The notes beneath the pieces are model-generated. The model made no database searches. It was not told the origin of the DNA and saw only the letters and a list, made by a program, of their open reading frames with translations. Of a DNA stretch of 64,000 nucleotides, positions 15,875-25,898 are shown piece after piece. Position 1 is the first letter of the stretch; every line of letters starts with the position of its first letter. The position numbers and the translations under genes are program-made. Where the stretch lies: positions 1 through 64,000 of the forward strand of contig JABHIE010000031.1 in NCBI GenBank assembly GCA_018671175.1, written 5' to 3'. Origin of the DNA: Planctomycetota bacterium. Its GTDB lineage: Bacteria > Planctomycetota > UBA1135.

Positions 15875-16653
15875 ATTTTGATGCATTTTGGCAGACCCAT
15901 CGCCGGTTTTTGACCGGAATAATGGGTGGTGTGGTGGTTTTTTTCGTGGCTGAGATGATTCTTGGTGCGACGATTCAAAGCGAATGGGCCGCGTCTCAGC
16001 AAAAGATTCGGGCGTCAAGTTCGCAGTTGGCTAAACAGCGATATGGCGCCTCTCAGGTCGCTGAATTGCGGCAGCGATCAACCGATTTAGAGGCATGGTC
16101 TCAATCTTTGGCGCAACAGGCTTTGCCGCCTTTGCGCGCACGCTTTGCGGTCCCTGCTAGCGCATCTCCTGCTCAGCACTACATCCAAGAAACGGGTCGT
16201 TTGCGCAATGAGTTGCGGTCTTGGGCTTTGCGACAAAATTGCGAAGTCGATGAGAGTTTGGGTTTACCTAATGTCTCGCCCACTCAGCCGGCGATGATTG
16301 CGCGTATTTTGCGTGGCCTTGATGTGGTCGAGCGCGTCGTACAGCTTGGTGTCCTTTCTGGGGCTCAGAGCATCGAAAATATTTCAATTGGTTCTCGCGC
16401 GCGGCGATCAAAATCGAAAAAGGGCGGTTCTCTTTTAGATACGATTCCCATTTCAATCGAGGTCGTTTTTGAACCTGGTTTGGCGACGGGCTTTTTGCGC
16501 GCCATCCTTGCTGAAAGCGGTGAGTCCGCTGATGGGCCGCTTGGCTTAGTCGGGCTTGAGGTCCAAGAAATCCGCTCCAAGAAAAAGGAGCGCCGCGTCA
16601 TTTTGAGCTTTGCCGCGGGCGAACTTCCTCTTGAAGAGGGGGGTCAATCATGA
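15871..16653 (+). CDS. GspM/PilO-like inner-membrane protein
   Basis: 260 residues, ATGA overlap with the GspL-like gene. One transmembrane helix at about 14-33, a coiled coil (SQQKIRASSSQLAKQRYGAS..), then an alpha/beta domain with a basic loop (SRARRSKSKKGG). Position directly after a PilM-PilN fusion and topology both fit PilO/GspM, which pairs with GspL/PilN in the periplasm. Sequence resemblance itself is weak, so the call relies on order and topology. Confidence 0.6.
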   Translation: MNFDAFWQTHRRFLTGIMGGVVVFFVAEMILGATIQSEWAASQQKIRASSSQLAKQRYGASQVAELRQRSTDLEAWSQSLAQQALPPLRARFAVPASASPAQHYIQETGRLRNELRSWALRQNCEVDESLGLPNVSPTQPAMIARILRGLDVVERVVQLGVLSGAQSIENISIGSRARRSKSKKGGSLLDTIPISIEVVFEPGLATGFLRAILAESGESADGPLGLVGLEVQEIRSKKKERRVILSFAAGELPLEEGGQS

Positions 16654-19325
16654 AACGAGAGTTGATATTATTTTTGTCGGTGCTCGGCCTTTTGGCCTTG
16701 TTGAGCCTGAGCTTGTTTGACGATTCGCAGGCGAAAATTCGCAAGGGCCGCCCGCGCGATTTGCCGCTTGAGCTTGCTGGTGCATCGTTTGGCGACCCCG
16801 TTTTTGAGCTGCATGGCCAAGGTCAGCGGCGTGATTTGCTTCGTAAGCCGACGGCTGATTCCGAGTTGGCTCCTTTGCCGGTCGACCTACCACCTTTGCC
16901 AGCTTTAGCTTTGCTCTTGCCGCCGCCATCACCTGATGCGGGCGCCGATTTCTGGAGCGAACACCTTTATCTGACGCCGCAAGCACCGATAGGCGGCCTC
17001 GATGAGTTACTCGACACTTCGACTTTTCTTGATGATGAGACTGAGCTCGCGTCGGCCGGCATGGTAACTGACGATGGTGACATTGCGAGTGCGTTTGATA
17101 CCGACCAAGATTACGCAAAAACCTGGGACTCCATCCGTGTCAATGAAATGACCACGCTTTGGGGGCGCATTTTAAATCCAAACCGATTTGAATTAGCGGC
17201 AGGTGCTGAATTGCGCTTTTTGCAAGTGAACCCAGTAACCGGAGTGGATGCAAATTTTGGTGAGCGCACGCTTACTGCGGATCAATACGAGGGCTTTTCT
17301 TTTGCCTCGACCCCGCGCAATCAAATTGAGATGCTCATGGTTGAGCGTCGTAAGTTGGGTGCGGGCGACACCATCCTTTTGCGCGCTGCCGTGATTGAGT
17401 TGCTCGCTCAAGGCTTAAACGAGCCAGTCGCATTTGAATACGCGGCCGAGATCGCCACACGGCTTCAGCAGCTTGCACCCGACGATGTGCAAAACGCTTT
17501 GATCATGGGGCGGGTTTACGAAGATACTTTCGCACTCGACCAGGCCTTTTCGCATTACCAAAAATTGCTGAACGGTCCATTCCGCGGCTACCCAGCACCA
17601 CGCATCGGGATGGCTCGTATTTTGCGCCGCTTCGGGCTTAATGCTGAGGCCGAACAACAATTACGCCTCGCCGTGGCCACTTTGGCGACCGACGCCGAGT
17701 CGTTGGCGGCATTGGGCATTTTGTTGCTCGACACCGGGCGCGCCATCGAGGCCACCCCACTTCTTGTGCGTGCCGATGCGCTCTTTCCACGCCGCGATGT
17801 ATCGGTCGCGCTTGAGGCCGGATTGGCTTTAGGCCGCGCTTATCTCGCGCAAGGTAATTGGCCAAAGGCATCATCTAGCTTTAGTTCAAGCTTGCGCACG
17901 GCTCGCTCGATTGAAGCCCCTGAAGCCATTCGCGCCAGCGCTGGCATTACGGCCGCGGCTTACCTCTCTGGCGATTTTGAAAAGGCTTCGACTCTTGCGC
18001 AAGAAGCTGTGACCGAGTTCGGCTCAGACCCTCAGTTGCTTTATCTTCGCGGCATCACGGTTGCTGCGATGGGTGGCCCAGCCGCCGAAGTCGTCCGCGA
18101 TTTGCGTGCCTCTATTTCTGGCGCACCACTTGATGCGGCTTTGGCTTATTCGGCACTTGCATTTTGGCTTGATGTCCTCGGTGACGCGGCTGAGGCTCAA
18201 ATGGCGCTTGATGCATCCATCGAATTAAACCCCGTGTTGCCTTACTCCCGCTATTTGCAGGCGCGATGGGCCTCTCGCAATGGCGATGTCGATGCGGCTC
18301 GTGCGGGTTTGCTCGATTTCGTTTCGGAATTCCCAGATTGCTCTGCAGCGTTAGCTGACCTAGCTGCCTTGTTGGCGGAAGCGGGCTCTCTTGACGCGGC
18401 AGAAGTCGCAATGGCTCGTGCCGAAGCTGGGCTTCCGCAATGGGTGCAAAACGCCCCTGACGCCCCTCAATGGGCCAATGTCGTCCTTCGCCGCGGCTTA
18501 AATCAAAACGCCCAACGAGATTATGAGACTTCACAAGCCTCTTTTGCCCGTGCGATTTCTTTAGATGAAGACCTGTTTGCCGCACGCAATGCAACCGCTT
18601 TAACTTTTTACGCCCAAGGTGATTTGCCTGCCGCGATTGCAGAGTGGGGCTATCTCCAAGACAGTTTGCGCTCTAATGAGCTGCATGCTCAAGCCGTTTA
18701 CGCCAAGCTTTGGCAAGAGCGAGTGGAAGCCCATTCGCGATTGCGTCGTTGGCTTGACCCCTTCGAGGGCAATCGTTTTCGTCCCGGCTGGGATGCGCAA
18801 ACTGATGCGCGTCTAGGCGTTGAGCCGCGCGTGATTGATGGTGTGTTGCGCATCAAGGGCGACCATAGTGGTGCTGGGCAAACGCGTGCTTACCGCCAAA
18901 CTCCTGCTCTTGCCTTCCGTAAATTCGCGGGCGAGCTGACGACAGGCTCCAACCATAAAGGCACGGCCGGTCTCTTCATCTCACTTGCAAATCGCCGTGC
19001 CGAAACCTGGTACTTCCGCGTTTTCCGCGACCGCGAAGGTGCGTTGAATTGGGCCTGGAAGCAGGGTGCTAAAAATGACTCTAAACGCCTGCCTCTGACG
19101 CTCGCTGCCGAAGAGAGCCTTGATTTGAGTTTCACACTAAACCGAGAGTCTTTGCCACCCGTTTTAAGTGTGCACGCCGATGGCGCAATTCTATGGCAAG
19201 GCCCAGTTCCTGCTTTACGGTCTTCCAGTGGCAAAGTTTCCATGGGCGTTTTTGCCGAAACCAGTCTTGCCTTACCTGTTGATGTAAGCCTTGATTCCGT
19301 CGAAGTGATTCACTCGCAACTCTAA
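16650..19325 (+). CDS. large membrane-anchored TPR protein with C-terminal concanavalin-like domain
   Basis: 891 residues, ATGA overlap with the previous gene. N-terminal transmembrane segment at about 4-22, then a Pro-rich region (about 60-100). The central part (about 240-690) is a long array of TPR-like helices rich in Ala, Asp and Leu (for example FALDQAFSHYQKLLNGPFRG, RPDALF-type helices, LPAAIAEWGYLQDSL). The last 200 residues look like a concanavalin/LamG jelly roll (GVLRIKGDHSGAGQTRAYRQ, GTAGLFISLANRRAETWYFR). TPR proteins serve as scaffolds or pilotins in T4P/T2SS. The exact role is unknown. Confidence 0.7.
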   Translation: MKRELILFLSVLGLLALLSLSLFDDSQAKIRKGRPRDLPLELAGASFGDPVFELHGQGQRRDLLRKPTADSELAPLPVDLPPLPALALLLPPPSPDAGADFWSEHLYLTPQAPIGGLDELLDTSTFLDDETELASAGMVTDDGDIASAFDTDQDYAKTWDSIRVNEMTTLWGRILNPNRFELAAGAELRFLQVNPVTGVDANFGERTLTADQYEGFSFASTPRNQIEMLMVERRKLGAGDTILLRAAVIELLAQGLNEPVAFEYAAEIATRLQQLAPDDVQNALIMGRVYEDTFALDQAFSHYQKLLNGPFRGYPAPRIGMARILRRFGLNAEAEQQLRLAVATLATDAESLAALGILLLDTGRAIEATPLLVRADALFPRRDVSVALEAGLALGRAYLAQGNWPKASSSFSSSLRTARSIEAPEAIRASAGITAAAYLSGDFEKASTLAQEAVTEFGSDPQLLYLRGITVAAMGGPAAEVVRDLRASISGAPLDAALAYSALAFWLDVLGDAAEAQMALDASIELNPVLPYSRYLQARWASRNGDVDAARAGLLDFVSEFPDCSAALADLAALLAEAGSLDAAEVAMARAEAGLPQWVQNAPDAPQWANVVLRRGLNQNAQRDYETSQASFARAISLDEDLFAARNATALTFYAQGDLPAAIAEWGYLQDSLRSNELHAQAVYAKLWQERVEAHSRLRRWLDPFEGNRFRPGWDAQTDARLGVEPRVIDGVLRIKGDHSGAGQTRAYRQTPALAFRKFAGELTTGSNHKGTAGLFISLANRRAETWYFRVFRDREGALNWAWKQGAKNDSKRLPLTLAAEESLDLSFTLNRESLPPVLSVHADGAILWQGPVPALRSSSGKVSMGVFAETSLALPVDVSLDSVEVIHSQL

Positions 19326-19327
19326 AG

Positions 19328-19951
19328 ATGCCTCACTCTTCCTTCTCTCGACAAGCCTCGCGCGCTGGATTCACTCTTTTAGAGTTGATGGTCGTGCTCG
19401 TAATCATTTCCATTTTGGCTGGCGCCTTCATCGTGACTGGCGGAAAGATGTTTCAAGATTCTGCCCGCAAAGAAACGGCCGTGCGCTTGACGCAACTGGC
19501 TGCAATGGTCGAGCAGTTTGCGCAAATCGAAGGCGATTACCCTGACGACCGCTTGCCCAAGAGCTTGTCGGCTAATGCCGTCAATACGGGCTCTGAAGCC
19601 CTTGTTCTCGCCTTTTTCGCGCCGGGTTACACGGGCAGCAAACCCTCTCAAGCGTGGCTCGGAAACACCGATGACGATAGCAGCCAAAAGAAACTTACGA
19701 CCTTTGCGGGGCAAGAGCTTTTTGAGATAACAGATGTTTGGGGCAACCCAGTTTACTACGCAGAAAGCCTCCATTATTCACGACAAGCGACCTTGATGGC
19801 GGGGCCCGATGAGCTGTTCGAAGAGCAATTCGTTGATGCCCTACGCAACGAAACCACAGGCGACTGGCAACAACCGAATCGCTTCCAGTTGATCTCCGCT
19901 GGCATGGACGGCTTTTTCGGCACCGAAGACGACATTACCCATTCGCGCTAG
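19328..19951 (+). CDS. GspG-like major pseudopilin
   Basis: 207 residues. A class III leader is cut after Gly14 (ASRAG/FTLLELMVVLVIISILAG), with Glu at +5 of the mature protein. The C-terminal part shows GspG hallmarks: ITDVWGNPVYY and ISAGMDGFFGTEDDI, the calcium-binding-like loop of GspG. GspG forms the pseudopilus shaft in type II secretion. It is longer than usual GspG (about 140), with an insertion between the helix and the loop. The gene begins two bases after the TPR gene's stop. Confidence 0.85.
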   Translation: MPHSSFSRQASRAGFTLLELMVVLVIISILAGAFIVTGGKMFQDSARKETAVRLTQLAAMVEQFAQIEGDYPDDRLPKSLSANAVNTGSEALVLAFFAPGYTGSKPSQAWLGNTDDDSSQKKLTTFAGQELFEITDVWGNPVYYAESLHYSRQATLMAGPDELFEEQFVDALRNETTGDWQQPNRFQLISAGMDGFFGTEDDITHSR

Positions 19952-19962
19952 AGCTGACTGCC

Positions 19963-20979
19963 TTGCCAACTTCCCTCTCAAAAACCCAGCGCGGCTTCAC
20001 TTTAGTTGAGCTGATGCTCGTGTTGCTCGTCATCGGCGTGATGATGGGCCTAGGGATGTACGGCATCGACCGCATGGACCCAGGCTCTCGTGGGTTGCAG
20101 AGCTCGTTGATTGCTTTTGTTGAGTCGAGTCGTGATCGCGCTCGAGCCACGGGCCGACCCGTTTCGATTACGGTTCAGCCCCCAACCGAAACCGACCCTG
20201 CGCGTTTGGTGCGTCGCATTTGGCGTCGGCGACTTGAGGCAACCTTCGAAGACGCCGCTGCTGTCCGCGAAAACATTTTGCTTGCTGATCCAGCAACGGC
20301 GGGTGGTTCGGGTCGATGTGGGGCGGGTTTAGATGCACGGCAAGGCGGTGGTGCCACTCTTGAGGGGCGCGGAGGTGTTTTGCGCCCGCGATATGGGTTG
20401 TCGCTGACTTTTGATGTCCTCCCTGAATTGGGCACTGCGGGCAGTCTGCTCGAATGGCCTGGTTTGTTAAGCATGCGAGTGCGGCAAGATGGCTCGCTCC
20501 ATGTTGATTTGCACGCAGGCGACGGCGATCAATTTGTTTTGCATCGCGTGCAAAGCGCACCTTCTGCGCTTGAGCCTAATCGTTGGCATCACATCCGTCT
20601 CGATGCCGAAAATGCACGCATCACGCTCTGGCTAAACGGCAAGCTTGTTTTGTCTGGCGACTCGGGCAGGCTTTTGGCTGAGCCAGAATCGGCACCTTTC
20701 CTCGGCGACCCTACGGGTCGTTTTCAGGGCCGTTTCGATGAGTTTTCTGCTTGGGTCGTGATGCAAGAGGCCGGCCCTGAGTTGCGAGATGATTTGCTCG
20801 TCGTCTGGGAGGGCCCACTAGACAGCCAGGGCAACCCACAAACTTTATTGTCGTTTGATCGCGATGGCCTGCTCGACCGAGTGGCGCACCCAGCTGAAGT
20901 TGAGTTGCATATCGTGGCAATGGGTGACGAAGTCGGTTCTTTGGTCGTTGGCCGTTTCACGGAAGAGGTCGCACTATGA
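19963..20979 (+). CDS. GspH-like minor pseudopilin with LamG/concanavalin-like domain
   Basis: 338 residues. The only usable start is TTG 19963; it places a class III leader MPTSLSKTQRG before FTLVELMLVLLVIGVMMG, with Glu at +5. After the pilin helix (about 12-60) comes an atypical beta-sandwich: the region around 140-275 has LamG-like features such as PNRWHHIRLDAENARITLWL followed by NGKLVL, and GRFQGRFDEFSAWV. Minor pseudopilins H, I, J and K form the pseudopilus tip. A carbohydrate- or peptide-binding-type jelly roll on a pseudopilin is unusual. It is 11 bases past the GspG-like gene. Confidence 0.75.
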   Translation: MPTSLSKTQRGFTLVELMLVLLVIGVMMGLGMYGIDRMDPGSRGLQSSLIAFVESSRDRARATGRPVSITVQPPTETDPARLVRRIWRRRLEATFEDAAAVRENILLADPATAGGSGRCGAGLDARQGGGATLEGRGGVLRPRYGLSLTFDVLPELGTAGSLLEWPGLLSMRVRQDGSLHVDLHAGDGDQFVLHRVQSAPSALEPNRWHHIRLDAENARITLWLNGKLVLSGDSGRLLAEPESAPFLGDPTGRFQGRFDEFSAWVVMQEAGPELRDDLLVVWEGPLDSQGNPQTLLSFDRDGLLDRVAHPAEVELHIVAMGDEVGSLVVGRFTEEVAL

Positions 20980-23900
20980 GTTTCCTCCGCAATCAAAAGC
21001 GACCGACGGCATCCGCCCAATCCAGCCGCGAGAGTGGCTCGGCGTTGATTGCTGTTTTGCTTGCCCTCGCTTTGCTCTTTTCGCTTGGGGTGCCTTTCCT
21101 CATGACGAGCCGCTTGCGCTCCGAAAGTTCACGGCAAAGTTTTGATCGAGTGCAGGCTCAAATTGCCGTTTCGAGTGCAAGCGATTACGCGATTCTCATT
21201 CAGGGCGCAAGCCATCCTGCTGCCGATGCGACGCCTCTTTACGACTCTTCCACCGAATGGGACGCCACGCACGATGACCCATTGCCGCAATCTTTAGGCG
21301 ATGCTTGGGCAGATACTCCCGAGAGTTGGGGGCTCGAAGTTGAATCTTTGCAGTCTCGTGTTTCGTTAGCGTCTGCATCGCCGTTGCTTTTGCAGAATTT
21401 GTTGCACCCGTGTTTTTTGACGAGCGATGCCACGCACGACAGCGATTCATTACGAGTCAATTCCACAGCTGGCTTTCCTGAGTCGGGGCTACTTTTTGTA
21501 AATGGCGAATGGGTTCAATACGGCTCGATTTCCGCGCAGGCCTTTTTAGAGTTGGTGCCTGCAGAAAACGCACCTGACGACACTTCCTCTAAGCGTTTCC
21601 GCTCTGGCACAGCTTTGCTCGATCCAAGGGTTTGGTATTTGGCGCTGAGTCGATTCCAAGAGGGCCATTTCGAAACGCCAGAGTTTTTCGATGATGCTTT
21701 CGCATTCGATTTTGATGACGAGGCCATCGAGCTTTTTCCTGAGCAAGACCGCCAGCTATTGGCCGACCGCACCTGGCTCAGCACGGGCAGTTTCGGCTCA
21801 CCTCTCTGGATGCCCCCCGAATGGCTTACACGAGAGGTGTCGGCTGACAACCCCGATATTCTCTTTGTCTCTGACGCCAATGCTTTTGCGCCTGGCACGG
21901 TCATCCGCATCCAGCCTGAGGTCGGCGACCCCTTTGACACCATTGTGCTTGCTGTTGAGTCCAACATGGGCGTTTTGCGCATTGCAAATCCAGCACCGCT
22001 TGATTTGCTCTCGTGGCGTACACGCGTTTACCCCATGCGCCGTGAGCCGGTTGACCTTAATGCCGCACACCCAGATATTCTGGCGGCTTTAGTTACGGGC
22101 GTTCGTTTTCGGAATGCTCCATCCATGGTGATTGACATCCCACCGACGGGTTCGCCCACGAGCGATTGGGTCTCGCCGTCCCAGGCGCAGCAGTTTGCGC
22201 AAAGAGTGATTGATTCGCGGCCGCTGACTGGCCCCGAAGATTTATGGCTGCGTGTGTTGCGGCCGATGGCGGTTGCCAACGAGCTGACCGATTATGAGGC
22301 TTGGGCGGTTTGGCTCAATGGCATGGACTCATCACATGGCTTGTTGTCTCAAAGCACGACGGGTTTTGCCTACCGCAGTGGCGAGCGCTACCTCACTCGA
22401 GTCGAGGCGGCTGTGCGCTCTCGACTGGGTAATACTTTGAGTCGCTATCGTCGCATTTTGCAGACATTCGCTGCGCCGGCAGGTTTGCTGTTGCAGATGT
22501 GGCAATCGCAAGAGACATTCGAAGACCTCGCGCGGTGGTCGAGAGGCATGCATCGTGTGGTGTCCTTTCCATCTAATGTTGGGCATTTGCAGACATCCGA
22601 CAATTCGGATTCGCCGACGGCGCTGACGCTGCAGTTGGGCACTTTCTCAGAAATCGGCCGCATGTCGCCAGAGGGTGATCTTGAGCTTTCTTCGATTCGT
22701 CCCGAAACGGTGCGAGATCAACCCATCGAAGGTTCTGGCGTGATCGGTGAAGTTGAGCATTTTGATTTTGAGACCCACCCGTTTGGCCGCGATTTGGCGA
22801 GCCGTGGCCCAATTCGCACGACGGCCGCCGACTGGTCGATTGACGATTCAAATGGCTTCAGCAGCACGCAACCGATTCATTTACAGGGTTGGTTTGAAAT
22901 GCCTCCCGGCTTGGGCGATGCGACTTTGTTTGATTTGTCAGGCCTTGAGATTGATCGGCAGCGGGTGTCGATGGGCATCCAGCAGGGCATGCTTAAGTTG
23001 CGCGTTTTCGATAATGCTGGCGACGACCCAGGCGACGAAGACAACATCGTGCAAGCCGTTGAGTGGTCGCTCGATCCAGCTGAATACGCACTGAGCGATC
23101 GTTGGGTGCACCTAGCCGTACTTTTAAGAACAGCGCATCCGAGAGGGGCACAGTTGGCGGTTGATGGCATCCCTAGGGGCACATCAAACTGTTTGACTTG
23201 GCTTACTCAGCAGTCGGCATCTTGGGCGCCGGGTGACCCAGATGGCATTCTTGCCGTTGAGAGCACCAACGGTTTTCCGAGTCGAGGCGTGTTGAAAGTT
23301 GGCGAAGAGCTGATGGAATACTCCAGTAAGACCGAGACGAGTTTTGACTTGGCGCGCTCTCTTGCACCCAATGCGCATATTGGCGGCCGTGCTGCGCGTG
23401 AGTCTTCAGATACTGCAATGGGCATCGTTGATTCCACCCATCCGTCGGGTGCAGGTGTTGAGCTCTACGGTTACAGCGCTTTGCTTGAATCGGATATCCC
23501 GCCGGGGCTCGGCCAGCTTGACGGCACGATGGGGCCATGGTCCGTGGCGACGGCTGTTGAGGGCGAAGACACTATTGATGTCATGTTGTTGAGCGGTGAC
23601 ACGCTGACTCTTGGCGATGGCATTGAGGGCGGCTATATCGGCCCGATTGAGTTGGCCGTCATGGAAGTCGGCGACCCGCATTACCTCGAAGCTTTTCAAA
23701 GTAAGGGCGGTTACGCCTTGATTTTCCAGAGCTGGTTTCGCGATGGCTCCGGAGAAGTTTGGCGCGACAAAGACGGCTTCATGATTGGTGGTTTTGAGAT
23801 TGTCCGATATAGCGAGCGCACCGATACGGGCATCGTCCTTTCCGAGCGCGCCGTGCAATCTCCAGGCACAGCCGCCGCCGATGTCCCCGATTACGCCTTT

Positions 23901-25898
23901 GATGATGAGGGCTCGAGCTTTATCACAGATTGGGAGCCAGGCTTCGGCGAGGCACTCGGTCAAGCCTTCGAAGACGACCCGCTTTATCGCGTTTTCATCA
24001 TGCCAATTTCGGTCAAAGGCACGGGCGTTTTTGATGTGTCTTACCTCAACCCAACAGTTGAGTTCTCAGAGTTTGTGCAAGTTGCTCCTTTCGGTGATGC
24101 GGGCAAGACAGAGTGGGTTCGCTACGATTCGATTTTCAATGGCAACTTCATGCGAGACCATTGGGGTGCTCTCTCATCGGCGGTCTTTCACCTACTGCGC
24201 GAGGTCGGGGCAAATATTCCGCAAGACCCAAGTGCGATTCCGATATCGGGTTTGAGCGCAGACGCTTCAACACCTCAAGTTACGATTCGCACGCCAGCAG
24301 CCTCGCAGAGCGCAGCCTGGGATGTCTTCACTCATACTCTGGGCGAGCGAGAGCCGACTCGAGATTTAGTCATCGAAGAGATTCGTCGGCAATTTGATTT
24401 CCGTGGTGTACTCGGCACTTTCGATCACTATCAAGAACAAGAATCTGATTTGATTCCTGTTTTCCGCACGACTCGAGCAGCAATGGATTCGTCCAGCGGT
24501 TATGTCGGCCGTCTCGATCGAGTGGCCGTGATGCAGCCGCCAGCCGCAACGACTGGGGGCAGCAATGTCGCCCCTGATTGGTTTACGGTGCAGTGGGGGG
24601 CAGCACCATCGCTGGCGCAAACAGATACTCGTGTCCGTTCCAATGTGACTTATGTCGCATTCGACAAGCCGCCGATGATGCCTTATCTCGCAACAGATCT
24701 CTCAACCTGGGATCCAATGGCGCCTGATTTCGACATGCGCACTTATGCTCGATTGTGCAAATTCCCTTCGGGTGAGCGACCAGCTGATCTTGACACTTTG
24801 GTCGTCGGCCAAGATGTTGCGAGCACGAGCATTCCATTTGCGGGCATGGTCGATGAGCTCTCAGTGCACACGGTTGGCGGTATGGGCACGCCGTCCGCCA
24901 TGTTTGCGAGAGGGTCTTTTGTTCTTGACCAAGAGCTTTCTGATCTAGAAGAGAGGCGGCTCGCCCTTAACCTCAATAAACTAAATGTCGATGGGCGTAT
25001 TTACTGGGCTACGGTTGCGGGCATGTTCTCGAGTCTTCTCAAATCGAGTGGCATTATTGATATCGATGGCGAGCGCGTCGCGTATTACCGTGTCGAGGTT
25101 GATTCGACTGCGATTTGGCTTTACCTTTCTCCCGAGGGGCGTGGCCTTCACGGCACAGAGCGTCGTAGTCATGACAACAACACAACGGTTTGGGTTGTAG
25201 ATGGTCGCGCGGCATCCGCTCTAGATTCAGACCTCGAGGCGCAAGGCAGCGAATTTCGTCTTGAATCTGATGCCGGTTTTGCAGAGTACGGCGCGATACT
25301 CATCGGCGACGAGTTGCTGCACGCGCCGATGCGATCGATGAGTGGCGACTTCTTAATGCCCCGCCTTCGAGCCGCACCCCAGTCCGAAGAAGACTATGGC
25401 GCGGGCGCTTTACGGGGGCGGTTTGGCACAGCACCAGCAAATCACGCGATGGGTGAGATGGCTTACGCCTGGCCGACTCGGTTTGCAGACTTATACACGC
25501 CACAATGCGATTCTCCAGCATCAGCGTATTTCCAGTTCGGGCTAGAAGACCCCAACGCGCATTGGCGCAGCTTGCTCTTTGACGCCGAGTTGCGCGACGC
25601 GTCGCAGCAGGTCTTTTTGCTCGCTCGCTCAGGTCAAACTGATTGGGAAGCCGACCCGTTTTTGACGCCTGGCTTGCGCTTGTTTGACCAAGGCCATCTG
25701 CCAGGCGGCGACCCAATGCCGTTGCGCTTCACCGCAGACTCGGCAGAGTTCCGCGTTATGTTTGATTGGGGCCCGGGGGCATTTGACCCCATCGAATTCC
25801 GCTCGACGGGCTGGACAACCGCCCCCCGCTTGCGCAGTTTGTTGATTGATTCCATCGCTGAGCCACGCATCGAAAGCTTTCAAGAGGTGCACCCATGA
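20976..25898 (+). CDS. giant GspK/PilX-like pseudopilin (1640 residues)
   Basis: ATGA overlap at 20976. The N-terminus has a leader and hydrophobic helix (RESG/SALIAVLLALALLFSLG) without Glu at +5, as in GspK, followed by ASASDYAILIQ-type helix sequence. A VDLNAAHPDILAALVTG stretch near residue 355 resembles the GspK helix-hairpin region. Typical GspK has about 300 residues. The extra length holds LamG-like segments (near 615-715) and four copies of a motif of the kind GFPSRGVLKVGEELMEYSSK..LARS (near residues 160, 756, 1356 and 1425). It likely caps the pseudopilus and projects outside; the tip role is inferred from family position. Confidence 0.7.
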   Translation: MSFLRNQKRPTASAQSSRESGSALIAVLLALALLFSLGVPFLMTSRLRSESSRQSFDRVQAQIAVSSASDYAILIQGASHPAADATPLYDSSTEWDATHDDPLPQSLGDAWADTPESWGLEVESLQSRVSLASASPLLLQNLLHPCFLTSDATHDSDSLRVNSTAGFPESGLLFVNGEWVQYGSISAQAFLELVPAENAPDDTSSKRFRSGTALLDPRVWYLALSRFQEGHFETPEFFDDAFAFDFDDEAIELFPEQDRQLLADRTWLSTGSFGSPLWMPPEWLTREVSADNPDILFVSDANAFAPGTVIRIQPEVGDPFDTIVLAVESNMGVLRIANPAPLDLLSWRTRVYPMRREPVDLNAAHPDILAALVTGVRFRNAPSMVIDIPPTGSPTSDWVSPSQAQQFAQRVIDSRPLTGPEDLWLRVLRPMAVANELTDYEAWAVWLNGMDSSHGLLSQSTTGFAYRSGERYLTRVEAAVRSRLGNTLSRYRRILQTFAAPAGLLLQMWQSQETFEDLARWSRGMHRVVSFPSNVGHLQTSDNSDSPTALTLQLGTFSEIGRMSPEGDLELSSIRPETVRDQPIEGSGVIGEVEHFDFETHPFGRDLASRGPIRTTAADWSIDDSNGFSSTQPIHLQGWFEMPPGLGDATLFDLSGLEIDRQRVSMGIQQGMLKLRVFDNAGDDPGDEDNIVQAVEWSLDPAEYALSDRWVHLAVLLRTAHPRGAQLAVDGIPRGTSNCLTWLTQQSASWAPGDPDGILAVESTNGFPSRGVLKVGEELMEYSSKTETSFDLARSLAPNAHIGGRAARESSDTAMGIVDSTHPSGAGVELYGYSALLESDIPPGLGQLDGTMGPWSVATAVEGEDTIDVMLLSGDTLTLGDGIEGGYIGPIELAVMEVGDPHYLEAFQSKGGYALIFQSWFRDGSGEVWRDKDGFMIGGFEIVRYSERTDTGIVLSERAVQSPGTAAADVPDYAFDDEGSSFITDWEPGFGEALGQAFEDDPLYRVFIMPISVKGTGVFDVSYLNPTVEFSEFVQVAPFGDAGKTEWVRYDSIFNGNFMRDHWGALSSAVFHLLREVGANIPQDPSAIPISGLSADASTPQVTIRTPAASQSAAWDVFTHTLGEREPTRDLVIEEIRRQFDFRGVLGTFDHYQEQESDLIPVFRTTRAAMDSSSGYVGRLDRVAVMQPPAATTGGSNVAPDWFTVQWGAAPSLAQTDTRVRSNVTYVAFDKPPMMPYLATDLSTWDPMAPDFDMRTYARLCKFPSGERPADLDTLVVGQDVASTSIPFAGMVDELSVHTVGGMGTPSAMFARGSFVLDQELSDLEERRLALNLNKLNVDGRIYWATVAGMFSSLLKSSGIIDIDGERVAYYRVEVDSTAIWLYLSPEGRGLHGTERRSHDNNTTVWVVDGRAASALDSDLEAQGSEFRLESDAGFAEYGAILIGDELLHAPMRSMSGDFLMPRLRAAPQSEEDYGAGALRGRFGTAPANHAMGEMAYAWPTRFADLYTPQCDSPASAYFQFGLEDPNAHWRSLLFDAELRDASQQVFLLARSGQTDWEADPFLTPGLRLFDQGHLPGGDPMPLRFTADSAEFRVMFDWGPGAFDPIEFRSTGWTTAPRLRSLLIDSIAEPRIESFQEVHP

